A DNA stretch of 64,000 nt from Actinernus sp. WN-2022 (taxonomy: Eukaryota; Cnidaria; Anthozoa; Actiniaria; Actinernidae): assembly GCA_030867875.1 (NCBI GenBank), contig JAOWCC010000655.1, forward strand, positions 6,363,083 through 6,427,082, read 5' to 3'. Position 1 is the stretch's first letter. Every line of letters begins with the position of its first letter. Below the pieces are notes generated by a model that was not told where the DNA came from, did not search any database, and saw only the letters and a list, made by a program, of their open reading frames with translations. Shown here piece after piece: positions 23,467 through 34,900 of this stretch. The position numbers and the translations under genes are program-made.

Positions 23467-24469
23467 CTGAAATAAGAAATAATAATATTAAAATATTTGG
23501 TTTTAAACTAAGAGTTAATTAACTTTCATAAAATGCATAATCAGTACATAATAGCCCACTTCCGAGATATACCTCATTTCCTACATACAAAGGAATCAAT
23601 ACGAGGCTCCGTGCATAATGCTCAGTCGTTTCTTGAGAAGACTACAGCACTATTGCAGTTTGTCACGAACGACTGAGCATTGCGCACGGAGTTTCGTAAA
23701 AATATACATTTCTACTGATCATGACAGTGCAGGTGTGTATAATACTTTAAATAGTATAGATGTAAAAATACCGTGCGCTAGTGAAAAACGAAGTTAATTT
23801 CGATGCAAAAACTAGTTAATTCAGTGCAAATTACTCGATGTGCATGCACTGTGCTCGAATTAGTGGCATGCTGATGGCACCAACAGCACTGAGCTCGTGC
23901 AAGCTAAGATTCAAAACTTTTTACTCAAAACATAAGGCATCACAATAATGAATTCAGGTATAGTCCTTTCACAGAAATAATAAAAGGAATATAGTAGAAA
24001 AATATATAGAAAACACAGATTAACACTATAACAATAAAGTTTATACCAGGGTCCTATTATCAACATGTATAGGTAGCTCATGTTATCCAGACAACTGATT
24101 GGCTTATGTCATTTCAGATGGCTTATATAAGTGGGATGTTATTACATACATTAGTTACATGTGAACACACCTTATGTTTTTCTGTCAATTCAGGGATTAG
24201 TTATTGTAATCCATGCTTCACCAATAATTAATTTGCATTGCTGGCCTGTTAAGTGTAAATAAGTGCATGTAATAGACTTAGATCTTACACTAACACTAGA
24301 AAAAGAATAAAACAGTGAAAAATACAACCTTATGACAACAGCAACGTGCAGGTGCAACAACGGAGGTGATAAGTATATAAATAAATAATCAGATAAATGA
24401 TTGCTGAAGTATAGTCACCTCATTTTAACTTTAAGGTCCAACCTAACCAAATTTAGAAATCTGAAAGAC
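23467..24469. other. Non-coding stretch with a 95-bp hairpin
   Basis: No gene supported. At 23602-23696 a fold-back is present: CTCCGTGCATAATGCTCAGT on the left pairs with ACTGAGCATTGCGCACGGAG on the right. The remainder is AT-rich. Confidence 0.5.
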
Positions 24470-25046
24470 TCATTCAACCAACATCACGTTCTTTGAAGTT
24501 CTTTGTTCGCTGTTGTTGTGCGCGATGTTTTGTTGACCACGACGGTGTTGACCATAGTCAGTCGTAGTGTCATTGTTGTGGGATTGATAACTGGCTTGAT
24601 CCCATCTATTTAGTAATTGTGGGTATTGTCTTCTTCTTGGGCTATGGTTGCTGTTGCGTCGCATCCCTGGATTTCGAAGCCCCATACATATTTTCAGGTT
24701 TGCGACCAATTTCTTCGTTCCTATTTCATTATTTAGGTGAACGCTGTCGAAGATGATAGTGTGATTAACGAATCCACCAGGGGTTAAGGTGATGTGCCTA
24801 TTGTCAGAAAACGATACGTTATGGGATGACGTGCATAGCCTTTCTTCTAGGTGTCGATTTATTTCATCTATTCTGGCATTCTTGTATGCTTTCGTCATCC
24901 CTACTGTAGATTAGCCCCGATACAGTGATATTCGCGTTGCTCCATGTATCGCGCGTCTTCTGTACGATTGCTTGTATGTTCTTGTATATTTCATCACATC
25001 GGATTTTCCCGATATTTGACTCGGCATTTGCCTCGCAATTTGACAC
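24470..25046 (-). pseudogene. SGNH-hydrolase-like ORF1 fragment of a LINE
   Basis: Two overlapping frames read NIGKIRCDEIYKNIQAIV, SNANITVSGLIYSRDD, then after a shift near 24880 IDEINRHLEERL and IIFDSVHLNNEIGTKKLV. The G-L-I-Y-S-R-x-D and D-x-V-H-L-N motifs are the later blocks of the SGNH/GDSL esterase fold that sits at the end of ORF1 in several invertebrate LINEs. The GDSI block I is missing. The remaining C-terminus is Asn/Gln/Arg-rich. A comparable, more complete ORF1 is at 35323-36840. The fragment is 5'-truncated and frameshifted. Confidence 0.55.
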
Positions 25047-25542
25047 CGGATGGGATTTTTGGGGGGTGGGGGGATTTGAACAAGTTGTCTCGATTTCATG
25101 TTATGTGCTGCGTATGTTTCCTCGATCAAAATCATGGTGGAATTGGAGCGGGGAGCGGGAGAGGTCACTTTAAACGACTTCAAAGGACAACATTCTGCTT
25201 TTGTAAGCGACTGGCTTAAAAGCAAAAGGACTCCAAAAGCTTTGTGCTGAATTTGAAGGTATTAAAATATAAATGTAAATTGCTTTAGAGTATATTTAAA
25301 CTGTCTGTTAAAAACAAAATGCGGTGTGAAAACTAATACTTTGTCCCATTTGATCACCTAATACGACGATGGGGTGGGGCATTTGAACAACATTTTTGGC
25401 CCGCGGGACGGGAATTTGAACAAACCAAACTAAAAACAAATCAAATGCCCGGGGGTTGCCGTGTAGGGGGGATGTTGATGTTTCAATTTGATTGGTTAGG
25501 TATCAATGTATCAATAATAAATTCCAAACCCGTGCACCGCCG

Positions 25543-25575
<33 letters not shown>

Positions 25576-26280
25576 ACCCAGGCAGAATAAATTTCGATCA
25601 AATACCAAGGCAAAAAACAATTGGTCAAATGCCTCGCCATTTTATCCTTCAGGCTGGTCAAATGCCCCACTATCGAGCACCAGCCTGATCGGATAATTTC
25701 TAAAATACATCAAGTCACCTTGTCACTTCCCTGTGTTAGCCGGCAGCTCTTCGTGCGTAGCTTTACTTATGAGTTATGTGCTTTATTGATAAATTATATA
25801 TGAATCATACATTATAACATAGTCGGTAAATAAATGTTTTGGTTTGACTGAGTTCTGCATTAGGAAGTAACCAGTATTCTTGGAAAAAGTTGCAAGTCCT
25901 TGGATGTTGATATAAATATTGTCGCTTGTGATATTGCAAGATCATTGTAGGTCAGATAAACCTACAGATATTGATAACAGTCTTATTTGAATCTAGTTGT
26001 GGCACTCGGCACGAATGTTGTCTTCTTAAAACCTTCAATGGTCAGTTCGACTCACCGTCTTTCCGTGAAGTCAACTCTCCGATGTATTAATATTTTTTCA
26101 GAAATAAAACACAATTACCCTTTAAAATAAACTTCAGATCTAGCAGTTTTATTCTATCTAGCCATTTAAAAGAACGAATCCTAATCCTTGACCCACCATT
26201 ACACATGCCGAGATAAAAAATTTTTGTACTGGGTCAAATGCCCCAAGTGTGTTTGACAGCAACAAATGAAGTATCTCCCA
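25047..26280. other. Non-coding stretch with a poly-C tract
   Basis: No gene supported. A near-pure C run of about 30 bases lies at 25543-25573. Short TCAAATGCCCC or GGGGCATTTGA motifs recur in both orientations between 25375 and 26240, suggesting degraded palindromic repeat copies. Confidence 0.4.
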
Positions 26281-26760
26281 TTAACAAATGTGTAATAAGT
26301 GCCTTGAATTGGGCCAACCTGGATGAGGTCTCCCAATTTCCATAATCCATTCTTCATCATCACTGCCAGCTATCTTTACTGTGTCTCCTCGAACAAACTT
26401 TTCAATGTCACAATACTCATCTTGTAGGACAACTCTTTTAAGGGAATCTATGAAACCAGGAATGACAGAATCACGCATCTGTAAGTCGACTGTGATATAT
26501 TTCTTGATGTCTGCCTTAACCACATCAGAGAGGTTTTTTTCTTAATTCTTCCTATGGCATGTTGAATCTTAGGAAATGGACTGTTTTCCATCTCGTCAAG
26601 CAATGATTTAGCTGCTTAATATGATGATTCATGGAAGTACAATGGTTCTGCATTACTGGTAACATCTGCCTTCAAATCCAAGTTAAATGAAAACTTTGGT
26701 TGTCTGCAAGCATTCTAGAAAAGCTCTTATGATTTCTCTTCCAGCGAACGTCTTTTCCAA
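26281..26760 (-). pseudogene. Unrecognised protein fragment, broken
   Basis: The minus strand stays coherent across several indels: FAGREIIRAFLECLQ near 26730, then FNLDLKADVTSNAEPLYFHE, a stop after HESSY, SLLDEMENSPFPKIQHAIG, a frameshift in an A-run near 26535, and DVVKADIKKYITVDLQMRD with VRGDTVKIAGSDDEEWIMEI. The composition is that of a soluble protein. I do not recognise the family. It ends just left of the pogo-like transposon at 27095 and could be part of another repeat. Confidence 0.4.
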
Positions 26761-27282
26761 ACCTTTAGAATTGTGTTTTTGCTGTTTATGTGTGCGTATT
26801 GCCCTTTTAAACTTTAAGTTTAGACATTTGAAATCTTAAGCTTATAATTATTATGTATCAATCAATTCCAAACCTGTGCATCCCTCACCCTGGCATTTCA
26901 CCGGTGGTTTGCTCTCAACAGTGGGGAACTTGACGAGAATTGAGGCTACCAGGGGTACTAGTACACATGAAACAGCTTGGCCTATGCCCTAACACTGCAA
27001 ATGTGACAACTTGCCCAATATTGATGGGATTTACAGTGCAATAGAAATCAATTGATCTCGAGGCATCAGTGTTAATAGGAAAACTAGATAATTACCGTAA
27101 ATGATCTAATAAATGCCCCCGATCTAGTGAACGCCTCCTATCTAATTAACGCCCTCCTAAGTTTGTATTGAACGCCCCTCTCTAACAGACGCCCCCTGTC
27201 TAATAAACGCCCCCCTTCCCTGAAAACCACATAAACACATAAACTAGAAACAGATGTACAATACAATCAATCAATTTATTTA

Positions 27283-27852
27283 TCTTGCTTAATTAACACC
27301 GGTGTGAGAGTTGCGTCTTGCTCAATTTCCAGTTCAAAGTGAGGATAGCGCTCTTTAATGTTCTTCATCTCTGTGCTTAGGATATCAGCAATTTTCTTTC
27401 GGCTTGTCCTAGCATTGTAGTATCCCCGGAATTACAAGGCCTACTTCACGTTTTCGTTTTCCGCATACTTGTATGGTGAGAGAGTTCGACTCGTTTGAGG
27501 CTAAAAAACCAGCCAGTACTCTTGAAAGTTCAACGGGGACATGCCCTGCTAATTCCAAATCGTCCCGCTCGGCTATATCCTTGTAAACCCCAACTGCATT
27601 CGAGTCATATTCTTTAGCTTCCTGGCGGTTGTCTTTCTTGCAAATTAGTTTTTCGTTCATCACTGGGGACCAGGTTGCCTTGTAAACATGATGTCCACGT
27701 ATTGCGGCCTTGAATTTCATTTCACATGACATAGAAAAACTAAAATTCCAATCTGTTCTGGCCATAATACCATAATAATCTGTGGAAGCCCAGTGCAAAA
27801 GTATGATGTGAAATGGAGCTGTATCTATTACGAATGCACTCGGTATCAGCAA
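27283..27852 (-). CDS. HIRAN-domain protein carried by the pogo-like element
   Basis: The most plausible start is the Met of MARTDWNFSFS near 27765. The core reads MKFKAAIRGHHVYKATWSP, EYDSNAVGVYKD, LAGHVPVELSRVLAGFL and NSLTIQVCGKRKREVGLVIP. This is the HIRAN pattern: a first strand plus H-V-Y-x-x-x-W, then D-x-N-A-V-x-V, then G-H-V-P-x-x-L-S. HIRAN modules bind DNA ends in HLTF-type remodelers and also occur alone in cnidarian repeat proteins. Near 27415 the frame shifts by one base into SRKKIADILSTEMKNI and FELEIEQDATLTPVLIK, ending at about 27283; this is either an indel or a tiny intron. The gene ends just inside the left inverted repeat, so it belongs to the element. Its role in transposition is unknown. 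Confidence 0.65.
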
Positions 27853-28194
27853 CGGCTGTAATCACAGAAACGAGTACCACGTGATGTCAGGCCACCAACG
27901 TGAAATCTGATACAATTGACCTTTGGAACGTCTTGGTTATTATGTAATAGAAGTAAATCACACAGAAGTTCCTAGAGCTTCAGTACGTATGGTATCTTTG
28001 CTTGCAATGTCTAGTTCGCACGATGCAGCTATATCGCACAACTCGAGGCAATAGAATATGCAGAAAGGGTATCTAACAACGCAGCAGCGAAGAAATACAA
28101 GGTGGACGTGAAGCACATCCGCGAATGGCCTAAGAATAAACAGTCGATCGCAGAACTGAAAGAAAAGCACAAAGGCCAGGGAAGAAAAAAGCTA

Positions 28195-28470
28195 CAATCG
28201 TTGCCAAAAGGTGTTGGCACGATAACACAATTTTGGCTATATCATATTCTCATTAGAATTTATACGATCTTTCGCACCCCATCCCCCCCTACTCAATGTT
28301 GGGTCTTGATTTGTGTGACATCTCTCTCGCAAATTAAAAATATAAAACCAAATCACTAACTGACAACGCAACATTGAACGGGGGAGAGGGGGAAGACCTG
28401 TGTTTTAATCATGTGAAGTTGTTGGAATGACAGAAAATGTGAATCGTGCCAACACTTTTGGCAACGATTG
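28195..28470. repeat. 276-bp terminal block, left copy
   Basis: It begins CAATCGTTGCCAAAAGG and ends CTTTTGGCAACGATTG, so it is a small palindrome-ended unit in itself. It is nearly identical to 29794-30069; the one difference seen is CCCCATCC here versus CCCCCTCC there. It is non-coding. Confidence 0.85.
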
Positions 28471-28890
28471 TCTGAGAATTGATTTTGCTGTAAAAGTAGT
28501 TGTTATTCATGAATCGCTTTCAAATTTTACCCCAAAGCAACATACCTCATGAAAAATATTTTCTGCAAAGAAAATTCTCCAGCGGCTTTGCTATGTTGAT
28601 GTTATGACGTCATAATTATTTTACCCATGCTACAACGGGAAAATATGTTTACTCCAGGCCATGAAATATTAGATCTTTCAATAAAATCGACGATGTTACG
28701 TTAATATCTAATAGAAAAGGTATTACTGCGTCATACTTTTGTTTATTTATTTTTTGAAGGAAATAAAACTGAAATATTGCTTGTCACGTGCACAGTATCT
28801 GGTTCACCTGGTGTCTCTAATTGCGCACGATAAATCACTTAGCCACGACATAGTAGCATATTTTATGCCACAGTAAAGGTATATCAAGAG

Positions 28891-29213
28891 TTGAGACCAA
28901 ACCATGATCCTTCCCAAACTAGTGATACGGCGAAAAATGCAATGAGAGAAATAAAAGCAGAATTGCTAGCAATTCCACCAAGGTTACTCGATCTTAATCC
29001 AATAGAAAATGTATTTCACCTTGTTAAAAAAAGGGGTCGGACAGATGCGATAAGAAATCAACTAACAAAATAATCCTTTGTCAAATTCAAAGAACGGATT
29101 ATACGAACACTGCATTCGTTTGATGAAGAAGTAGTGGAAAAAACGATAAATAATATGCCACGAAGGATTGCAGCTATAATTAGGGATGAAGGTTTCAGAA
29201 CAAGGTATTAAAA
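28891..29213 (+). pseudogene. Tc1/mariner transposase, C-terminal remnant
   Basis: It reads NHDPSQTSDTAKNAM, then PPRLLDLNPIENVFHLVKK, the Tc1 block carrying the third catalytic acid of the DDE/D triad (D-L-N-P-I-E-N). A TAA after NQLTK at 29071 interrupts the frame. It continues as SFVKFKERIIRTLHSFDE and KTINNMPRRIAAIIRDEG and ends at RTRY. The N-terminal DNA-binding and first two acidic blocks are missing. It lies between the two 276-bp repeats and probably derives from the element's own transposase. Confidence 0.8.
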
Positions 29214-29793
29214 CTTTAATGTACGAACGTATACGCTTATTTTGTAGCAGTTCTCCAACGGTACTCCAACGGTACTCCAACGGTACTCCATTGTTTCTTT
29301 GTGTATTTTGACATGATATATACTGGGAAATAAACACTTCCCCGACTACATCCATATATTTCCTACACGTATATAACTCAACTACAATCGTTAAAAATAC
29401 TGCCCTCAATAAACCACAGGGAGCCCAATCACTGTTAATGTACTGAATCACAGGGAGCCAGGCGAGAGTAAATATAAACTACATTAATGACTTTACTTTC
29501 ATGCAAATGATATTTCACCACCGATAGAAACCGTTTCTTAAATAAAATTGAACTATATACTGGCTTTGAAAAACAAAACAATATTCCTCTGACGTTCCCC
29601 GTTATCTACGCTGTCAATAGCCGGGTTATTGTTGGTCTCATTCGCCATTTGTCCTTCTTGTCATCATCGTTAAAAGTCAGAACACACCTGAATATGTCTT
29701 GTTCAAACACATATACCAAGTGTAAATATTTGATGGATAAGAAACATATGGTTGTAGTGATATACGGGCGTTAAAGTTATTTAGGAATTCCGA

Positions 29794-30069
29794 CAATCGT
29801 TGCCAAAAGGTGTTGGCACGATAACACAATTTTGGCTATATCATATTCTCATTAGAATTTATACGATCTTTCGCACCCCCTCCCCCCCTACTCAATGTTG
29901 GGTCTTGATTTGTGTGACATCTCTCTCGCAAATTAAAAATATAAAACCAAATCACTAACTGACAACGCAACATTGAACGGGGGAGAGGGGGAAGACCTGT
30001 GTTTTAATCATGTGAAGTTGTTGGAATGACAGAAAATGTGAATCGTGCCAACACTTTTGGCAACGATTG
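29794..30069. repeat. 276-bp terminal block, right copy
   Basis: Direct-oriented partner of 28195-28470. Its right border is followed by TA, and the interrupted pogo transposase resumes at GATGGAGG. The apparent ATG at 30045 lies inside this repeat and is not the transposase start. Confidence 0.85.
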
Positions 30070-31955
30070 TAGATGGAGGAGGGCGAAAGGCTGTGGATAG
30101 TGATCTTGACGACATAATCCTTGAATGGATTTATGGAAGAAGAGCTAACGGGCTAAGAGTTTCCCGAAAACTCATTATGGTCAAGGCAAAACACTCGTAT
30201 GATGAAAGGTGCCCAGAAGGCGAACAAGATATGTTTAAAGCCACTGAAGGCTGGCTTCAAAAGTTTATGCTCCGGCATGGGCTTTCGCTGAGAAGAAAGA
30301 CGACTACTGCGCAGCAAGACCCTCCTCGCCTGATTGACAAATTGCTATCTTATATCCTTCACGTTCGGAGACTTTCTCAACGACACGAGTATCAGCCTTC
30401 TTGTATCCTAGCTATGGATGAAACCCCTGTGTGGGATGATATGGTCTCAAACACTACTGTTGACAGGGTGGGAGCCTCATCCATCAACCTAAAGACCACT
30501 GGGCATGAAAAAGTCATGGTTACTGTTTGTTTATCTGCACGAGCTGACGGTACAAAACTGAAACCATTCATTGTATTTCGTGCAGCCAAGCGCGAAACAA
30601 AGAAACTAAATGAAGATTTCAGGCATAAATGCGTTGTAACCACATCGTCTAATGCCTGGATGAATGAAGAGTTGACTCTGAACTGGGTAAAAAGCGTCTT
30701 GGGAGCATTTTCTTTCAACAGACGCTTACTAGCGTGAGACTCTTATGAGTGTCATATGATGCAGAGTGTCAAGGAAGCCCTTCACCAAATCAATGTTGAT
30801 CAAGTCATAATTCCCGGCGGTTGTACGAAATACGTCCAGGCACCAGACGTAAGCTGGAACAAGCCTTTCAAAGCATTAGTATCTGAACAGTATGATGAGT
30901 GGATGGCTAGTGGCGTCCAAGAATTTACAGAAGCGGGAGACATGCGACCGCCACCGAGAAAGACCATTGTAGAATGGGTGTTGACCGCCTGGGCACGGCT
31001 CCCCACTGAGGTAATTACAAAGTCATTCAAGTCCTGCGCATTAAATCTAGCCGTTGATGGCTCTCAAGATTCAGAGATCCATTGTTTCAAGAAAGGCCAA
31101 CCATGCGAAGCAGGGGCAGAGCAGTTGAAGGCACAACTTTCCGTGCTTGATGAGCCAACTCTTCCAGACCCATTTCAAGCAATAACTAACTCGGACATTG
31201 AAGAGGCCGGCGATGAAAATACCATGGTGCTCGACGAGGACTCGGATGTTGACATTGAGCTATACTGAAGAACTATACCAGTACCTTTTTCCGCCGCTTT
31301 GTATGTACCATATACCGTTATGGATTTGTAGACGGTTTAGACTTATCAGCGGACGGAATTGATAGTCTGCTAAAGCTCTGTCATTTAGGTTATTATAATA
31401 CCGTATTTAGGTTACCATGTTACAGTTATTAGAATAAACGCCTCTCTCTTTTAAACGCCTCTTATCTTTTAAACGCCCCCCTCGGACCCTTGAAATTTAA
31501 TAAACGCCCCCGGCGTTTATTAGATCATTTACGGTAGTTTAATTCGCGAGATACCACTGTTATTTCGAAGTCAAAATATAAAGGATATGCTCTGTGTGTT
31601 GCTGTCAAACAACAAACAACAATGCATGGACCAATTCCCCAAAGCTAATTTACAGTACAACAGAAATAGCGACCAGATTATTAGAAAGATAATAAAAAAG
31701 GTTTATGTATCCAGAACCATCCAATTTGAACAATCATGCTTACTTTTTGTGTATCATCATCATCATCATCAAACTTTATTTCGACACGGAATCCCGTTCA
31801 TTACATGATGCTCTTCCAGAGAGCCGTGTATATCATTTACTAATAGGACACTTATATATAACCTAATCTATCAAAATAAATACTATTAAAATATATATAC
31901 TAACTACCTAAAATTAAAGGAAAACTAAACTTATATATAAATACATTTGATTGTA

Positions 31956-34900
31956 TTAAAAATTATTTAAAATTTGAACAATGGTAGTATTGTAGGCACT
32001 AGGCGGCACATTATTCCATAGCATTGAATCCCTGTACGAGAAACTCTTTTTGAGGGCTTCACTCTTTGGCCTTGGTAGGAAGCAGCTGTTATTAGATTGT
32101 CTTAAATTATGTTGGTGAATTGTGTTTGTGGGAGTGAATAAATCCGTCAGGTATTTAGGTACCTTTTTATGCATGGTTTTATACATAATACTCGCTAACT
32201 GGCGATTTCGTCGCTGTTCCAAATTTTGCCAACCGAGAGAAGCCAAGATGCCACTCGAGCGGGTTTCATAGCTTGAACCAGTGATAATTCTAGCTGCTCT
32301 GTTTTGAAGTTTTTGCAGTTTATCCGAAAGACCCTTGCCTAGACTACCCCAAACTGCACTACAATAATCAAAGTGGGAGGCAATCAGGGAATTATAGACA
32401 GAAAGTAGTAAATTTTGAGGTAGGAATGGCTTAAGTCTTCTAACCACCCCGAGGCCTTTAGCAATTTTCTTTGAAACGTTTACTATGTGATCTCGCCAAG
32501 ACAGGAGTTCATCTATTTCTACGCCAAGACATTTATATGAGGTAGTTCTGGCTATTTGTTTACCATTTATGTTTACTATAGGCTGGCCAGGGAGTAAGTT
32601 AAGTTTATGTTGCGTACCGGTAAACATATATTTTGTCTTTGAGATATTAAGTGTTAATTTATTTGCTTTAAGCCACTCGTGCACTTTGGCGAGATCATGA
32701 TTAATTCCATCAACAAGTGTTGCTGGATTTTTTTATGCGTACGTAAAGTTGGTATCGTCAGCATACATTCTCACATTTGATAAAAGATTGCAATTTGGCA
32801 GGTCATTGATGTATATTAGAAATAACAATGGACCCAGAATAGATCGCTGTGGGATTCCACATTTTAGAGTGCTAGGACTCGAGAGGGATCCATTCACTGA
32901 AGTAATTTGAATTCTATTGTTGAGGTAATCGGCAAACCAATCAATTGTTTTGGTTTGAACACCGTAGAGTTTTAATTTATGTATTAGAATGTCATGATCA
33001 ATAGTGTCGAAGGCTTTTTTCAAGTCCAGAAATAGAATTGCATTCATAAGCCCATTGTCAATATTTAAAAACCATTCATTACTCACATCTAGAAGGGCAG
33101 TAACAGTTGAGTGAAGTGGTCTAAATCCAGATTGAAATTTATTTAGTAAGTCATTATCAAGTAAATATATATAGAATTGGTTAAACTCATCGCCAGTATT
33201 GGAGGGTAGGTGCCAATAAGCAGCCTGGAGAAGCTATCTCCATAGCAACAAGGAGGTAACCATGGCAACCCTGCCACAATCCACCACCTGGCACCCGTCA
33301 CACTGAAACAGTGGAATGTATACTTACCTTACCGTTACTTACCCAAAGGCGAGGGAGGGAGGGGCAATTGTCCAGCAACTACAAGCTAGCTAGCAAAAAC
33401 AGCACGGCGAAGCTCCAACTGCAGACTGCCCCTGGGCTCCCCCACTTATTAAGCTAAGCACATGGACCATGGCAGGTCCGCTGACCAGCAGTTAACAAGC
33501 TACGTGCATGGACCATGGCAAGGCCCGCTGACCAGCAGTCAAGCCCAAAGACCAGCATTGGCTTGAGGTTAACCTTGCCTAAATTTCATTTAGCCACATT
33601 TAAAAACGGCTTTTTCCAATATTTTAATTACAGCTGGTAGGACTGATATTGGCCTGTAGTTATTTAAGTCTGTTCAAAGGTCTTCTTTATGAATTGGGGA
33701 AACTTTAGCTTTTTTCCACTCTAACGGTATATGTCCTATAGTTATTGTTAGGTTAAAAATATACGTTAAAGCATTTATCATTACAGGAGTACCTTCTTTT
33801 AAAAGACGCACAGGAATGCCATCCAGACCACTTGCTTTGTTTGAATCAAGCTTTTGAATTAATTTTTGAACCTGATTTAAACTAAGTTGCTTCAATTCAA
33901 AGGATGATTTCGCAGGATTTATGTAATCAAGATAGCTTGTATTTGAAGTAGGCACATTTGATGCCAGATTAGGACCGATGTCAGTAAAATGTTTGTTAAA
34001 GGCATTACTAATTTCCGATGGATCAGTTATAACGACATCATCGAGGACAACTTTGGTTGGTTGTACTGTTGACTTTCCTTTTTTTGAAAGGATGGTATTA
34101 ATACCATGCCAAGTCTTGCGTAAGTTAGTTTGGTTTTCTTTAAAGTAGTTATCATAATAATCTATTTTCGTACGCTTTATAGTGGCATTTAGATTATTCT
34201 TTGAACATTTATATGCTTTCCAGTCATCCTCATTATTAGTAATAATCGCTAATTTTTTCAGCCTATCCCTCTCAAACATAAGACGTTTGATATTAGGTGT
34301 TAACCAGGGAGCAAAGCTGTTTTTCACTCTTTTCGTTTTACTGGGTGCATGCCTGTTTGCTATTTCCAGGAACAATTGCTTCCATAGTTCCCAGGCGATA
34401 TCAGGGTCTTTACAGTATAATATTTTATGCCAAGGGGCTAAGTTGATTTCCTGTTGAAAACGTATCGAGTCGAAATGCTTAAAATTTCTCGAAAAGACGT
34501 AATTGGGAACGTGTTTGGGAGAAATTAATTTCCTGGCCGCATATCAGAATGCTTAAATTTAGATGGTTCGTTTGTCAAAAATAGGTCGATTGTTGTGGAG
34601 GTGTTCATCGCAACACGTGTGGAACCCGTAATGAGCTGGGTATATTGGTATAGTTCGCATAACTCCAATAATCTTTTTGTGCAGCTACTAGGGGCATTAG
34701 CTGCCACATTACAATTGAAGTCCCCAACAACATTCGATTCAATATTTTCTGCCTCAATTACTTCCAATAAATTCTCAAATTTATCAAACAACTCGACTGG
34801 AGTGTTTGGTGGGTGGTACCAAGTACTGATGAGAAATGGTTTGACTTTTGGTTTCCTAATTTCCACACATAAAAATTCAAGATCATCTACTTGGAGGTCT

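Larger units (their letters stand above)
28195..30069. mobile_element. Tc1-like element with 276-bp terminal direct repeats, inserted in the pogo transposase
   Basis: The outer ends are CAATCGTTGCC and GGCAACGATTG, flanked by TA (28193-28194 and 30070-30071). Each end of the insert is a 276-bp block (28195-28470 and 29794-30069) in direct orientation, with one visible difference. Each block has its own inverted ends. The inner borders lack TA, so the unit that inserted was the whole 1875 bp. A degraded Tc1/mariner transposase C-terminus is in the middle. Confidence 0.8.
28040..31268 (+). pseudogene. Pogo-type (CENP-B HTH / DDE_1) transposase, split and with a nonsense codon
   Basis: The first part (about 28040-28192) reads LEAIEYAERVSNNAAAKKY and KHIREWPKNKQSIAELKEK, the pogo-type helix-turn-helix. 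The Tc1-like insert (28195-30069, plus one TA) then interrupts it. Removing insert and one TA joins RKKL to DGGGRK in frame. The second part has the CENP-B-type domain (EWIYGRRANGLRVSRK, WLQKFMLRHGLSLRRK) and the DDE_1 core: CILAMDETPVW, then DSYECHM, then QAPDVSWNKPFK. Between LLA and DSYECH a TGA (30736-30738) occupies the place of a Trp codon, so the frame is broken. The C-terminus is acidic (DEDSDVDIELY). The start region near 28000 is also shifted. Confidence 0.85.
27095..31534. mobile_element. Two-gene pogo-like DNA transposon with a HIRAN gene
   Basis: Inverted ends CCGTAAATGATCTAATAAA (left) and TTTATTAGATCATTTACGG (right) bound 4.4 kb and are flanked by TA on each side (27093-27094 and 31535-31536). 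Both ends continue into repeated AACGCC/ACGCCCCC-type motifs (27110-27215 and 31435-31510). Inside lie a HIRAN-domain gene on - (27283-27852) and a DDE_1 transposase on + (about 28040-31268), transcribed away from each other. An 1875-bp Tc1-like element was later inserted into the transposase. TA targets and a DDE_1 transposase place the element in the pogo branch of Tc1/mariner. Confidence 0.8.

Noticed and set aside
25543..25573. Poly-C tract as a functional element
   Set aside because: A simple homopolymer with no associated gene; its length may also be a sequencing artefact.
30045..30069. ATG at 30045 as the start of the pogo transposase
   Set aside because: It lies inside the inserted 276-bp repeat; the true upstream coding part is at 28040-28192.
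33300..33340. U1 snRNA-like start (ATACTTACCTTACC)
   Set aside because: Only the first 10 bases resemble U1; the stem-loops and Sm site do not follow, so it is better read as a splice-donor string on the other strand.
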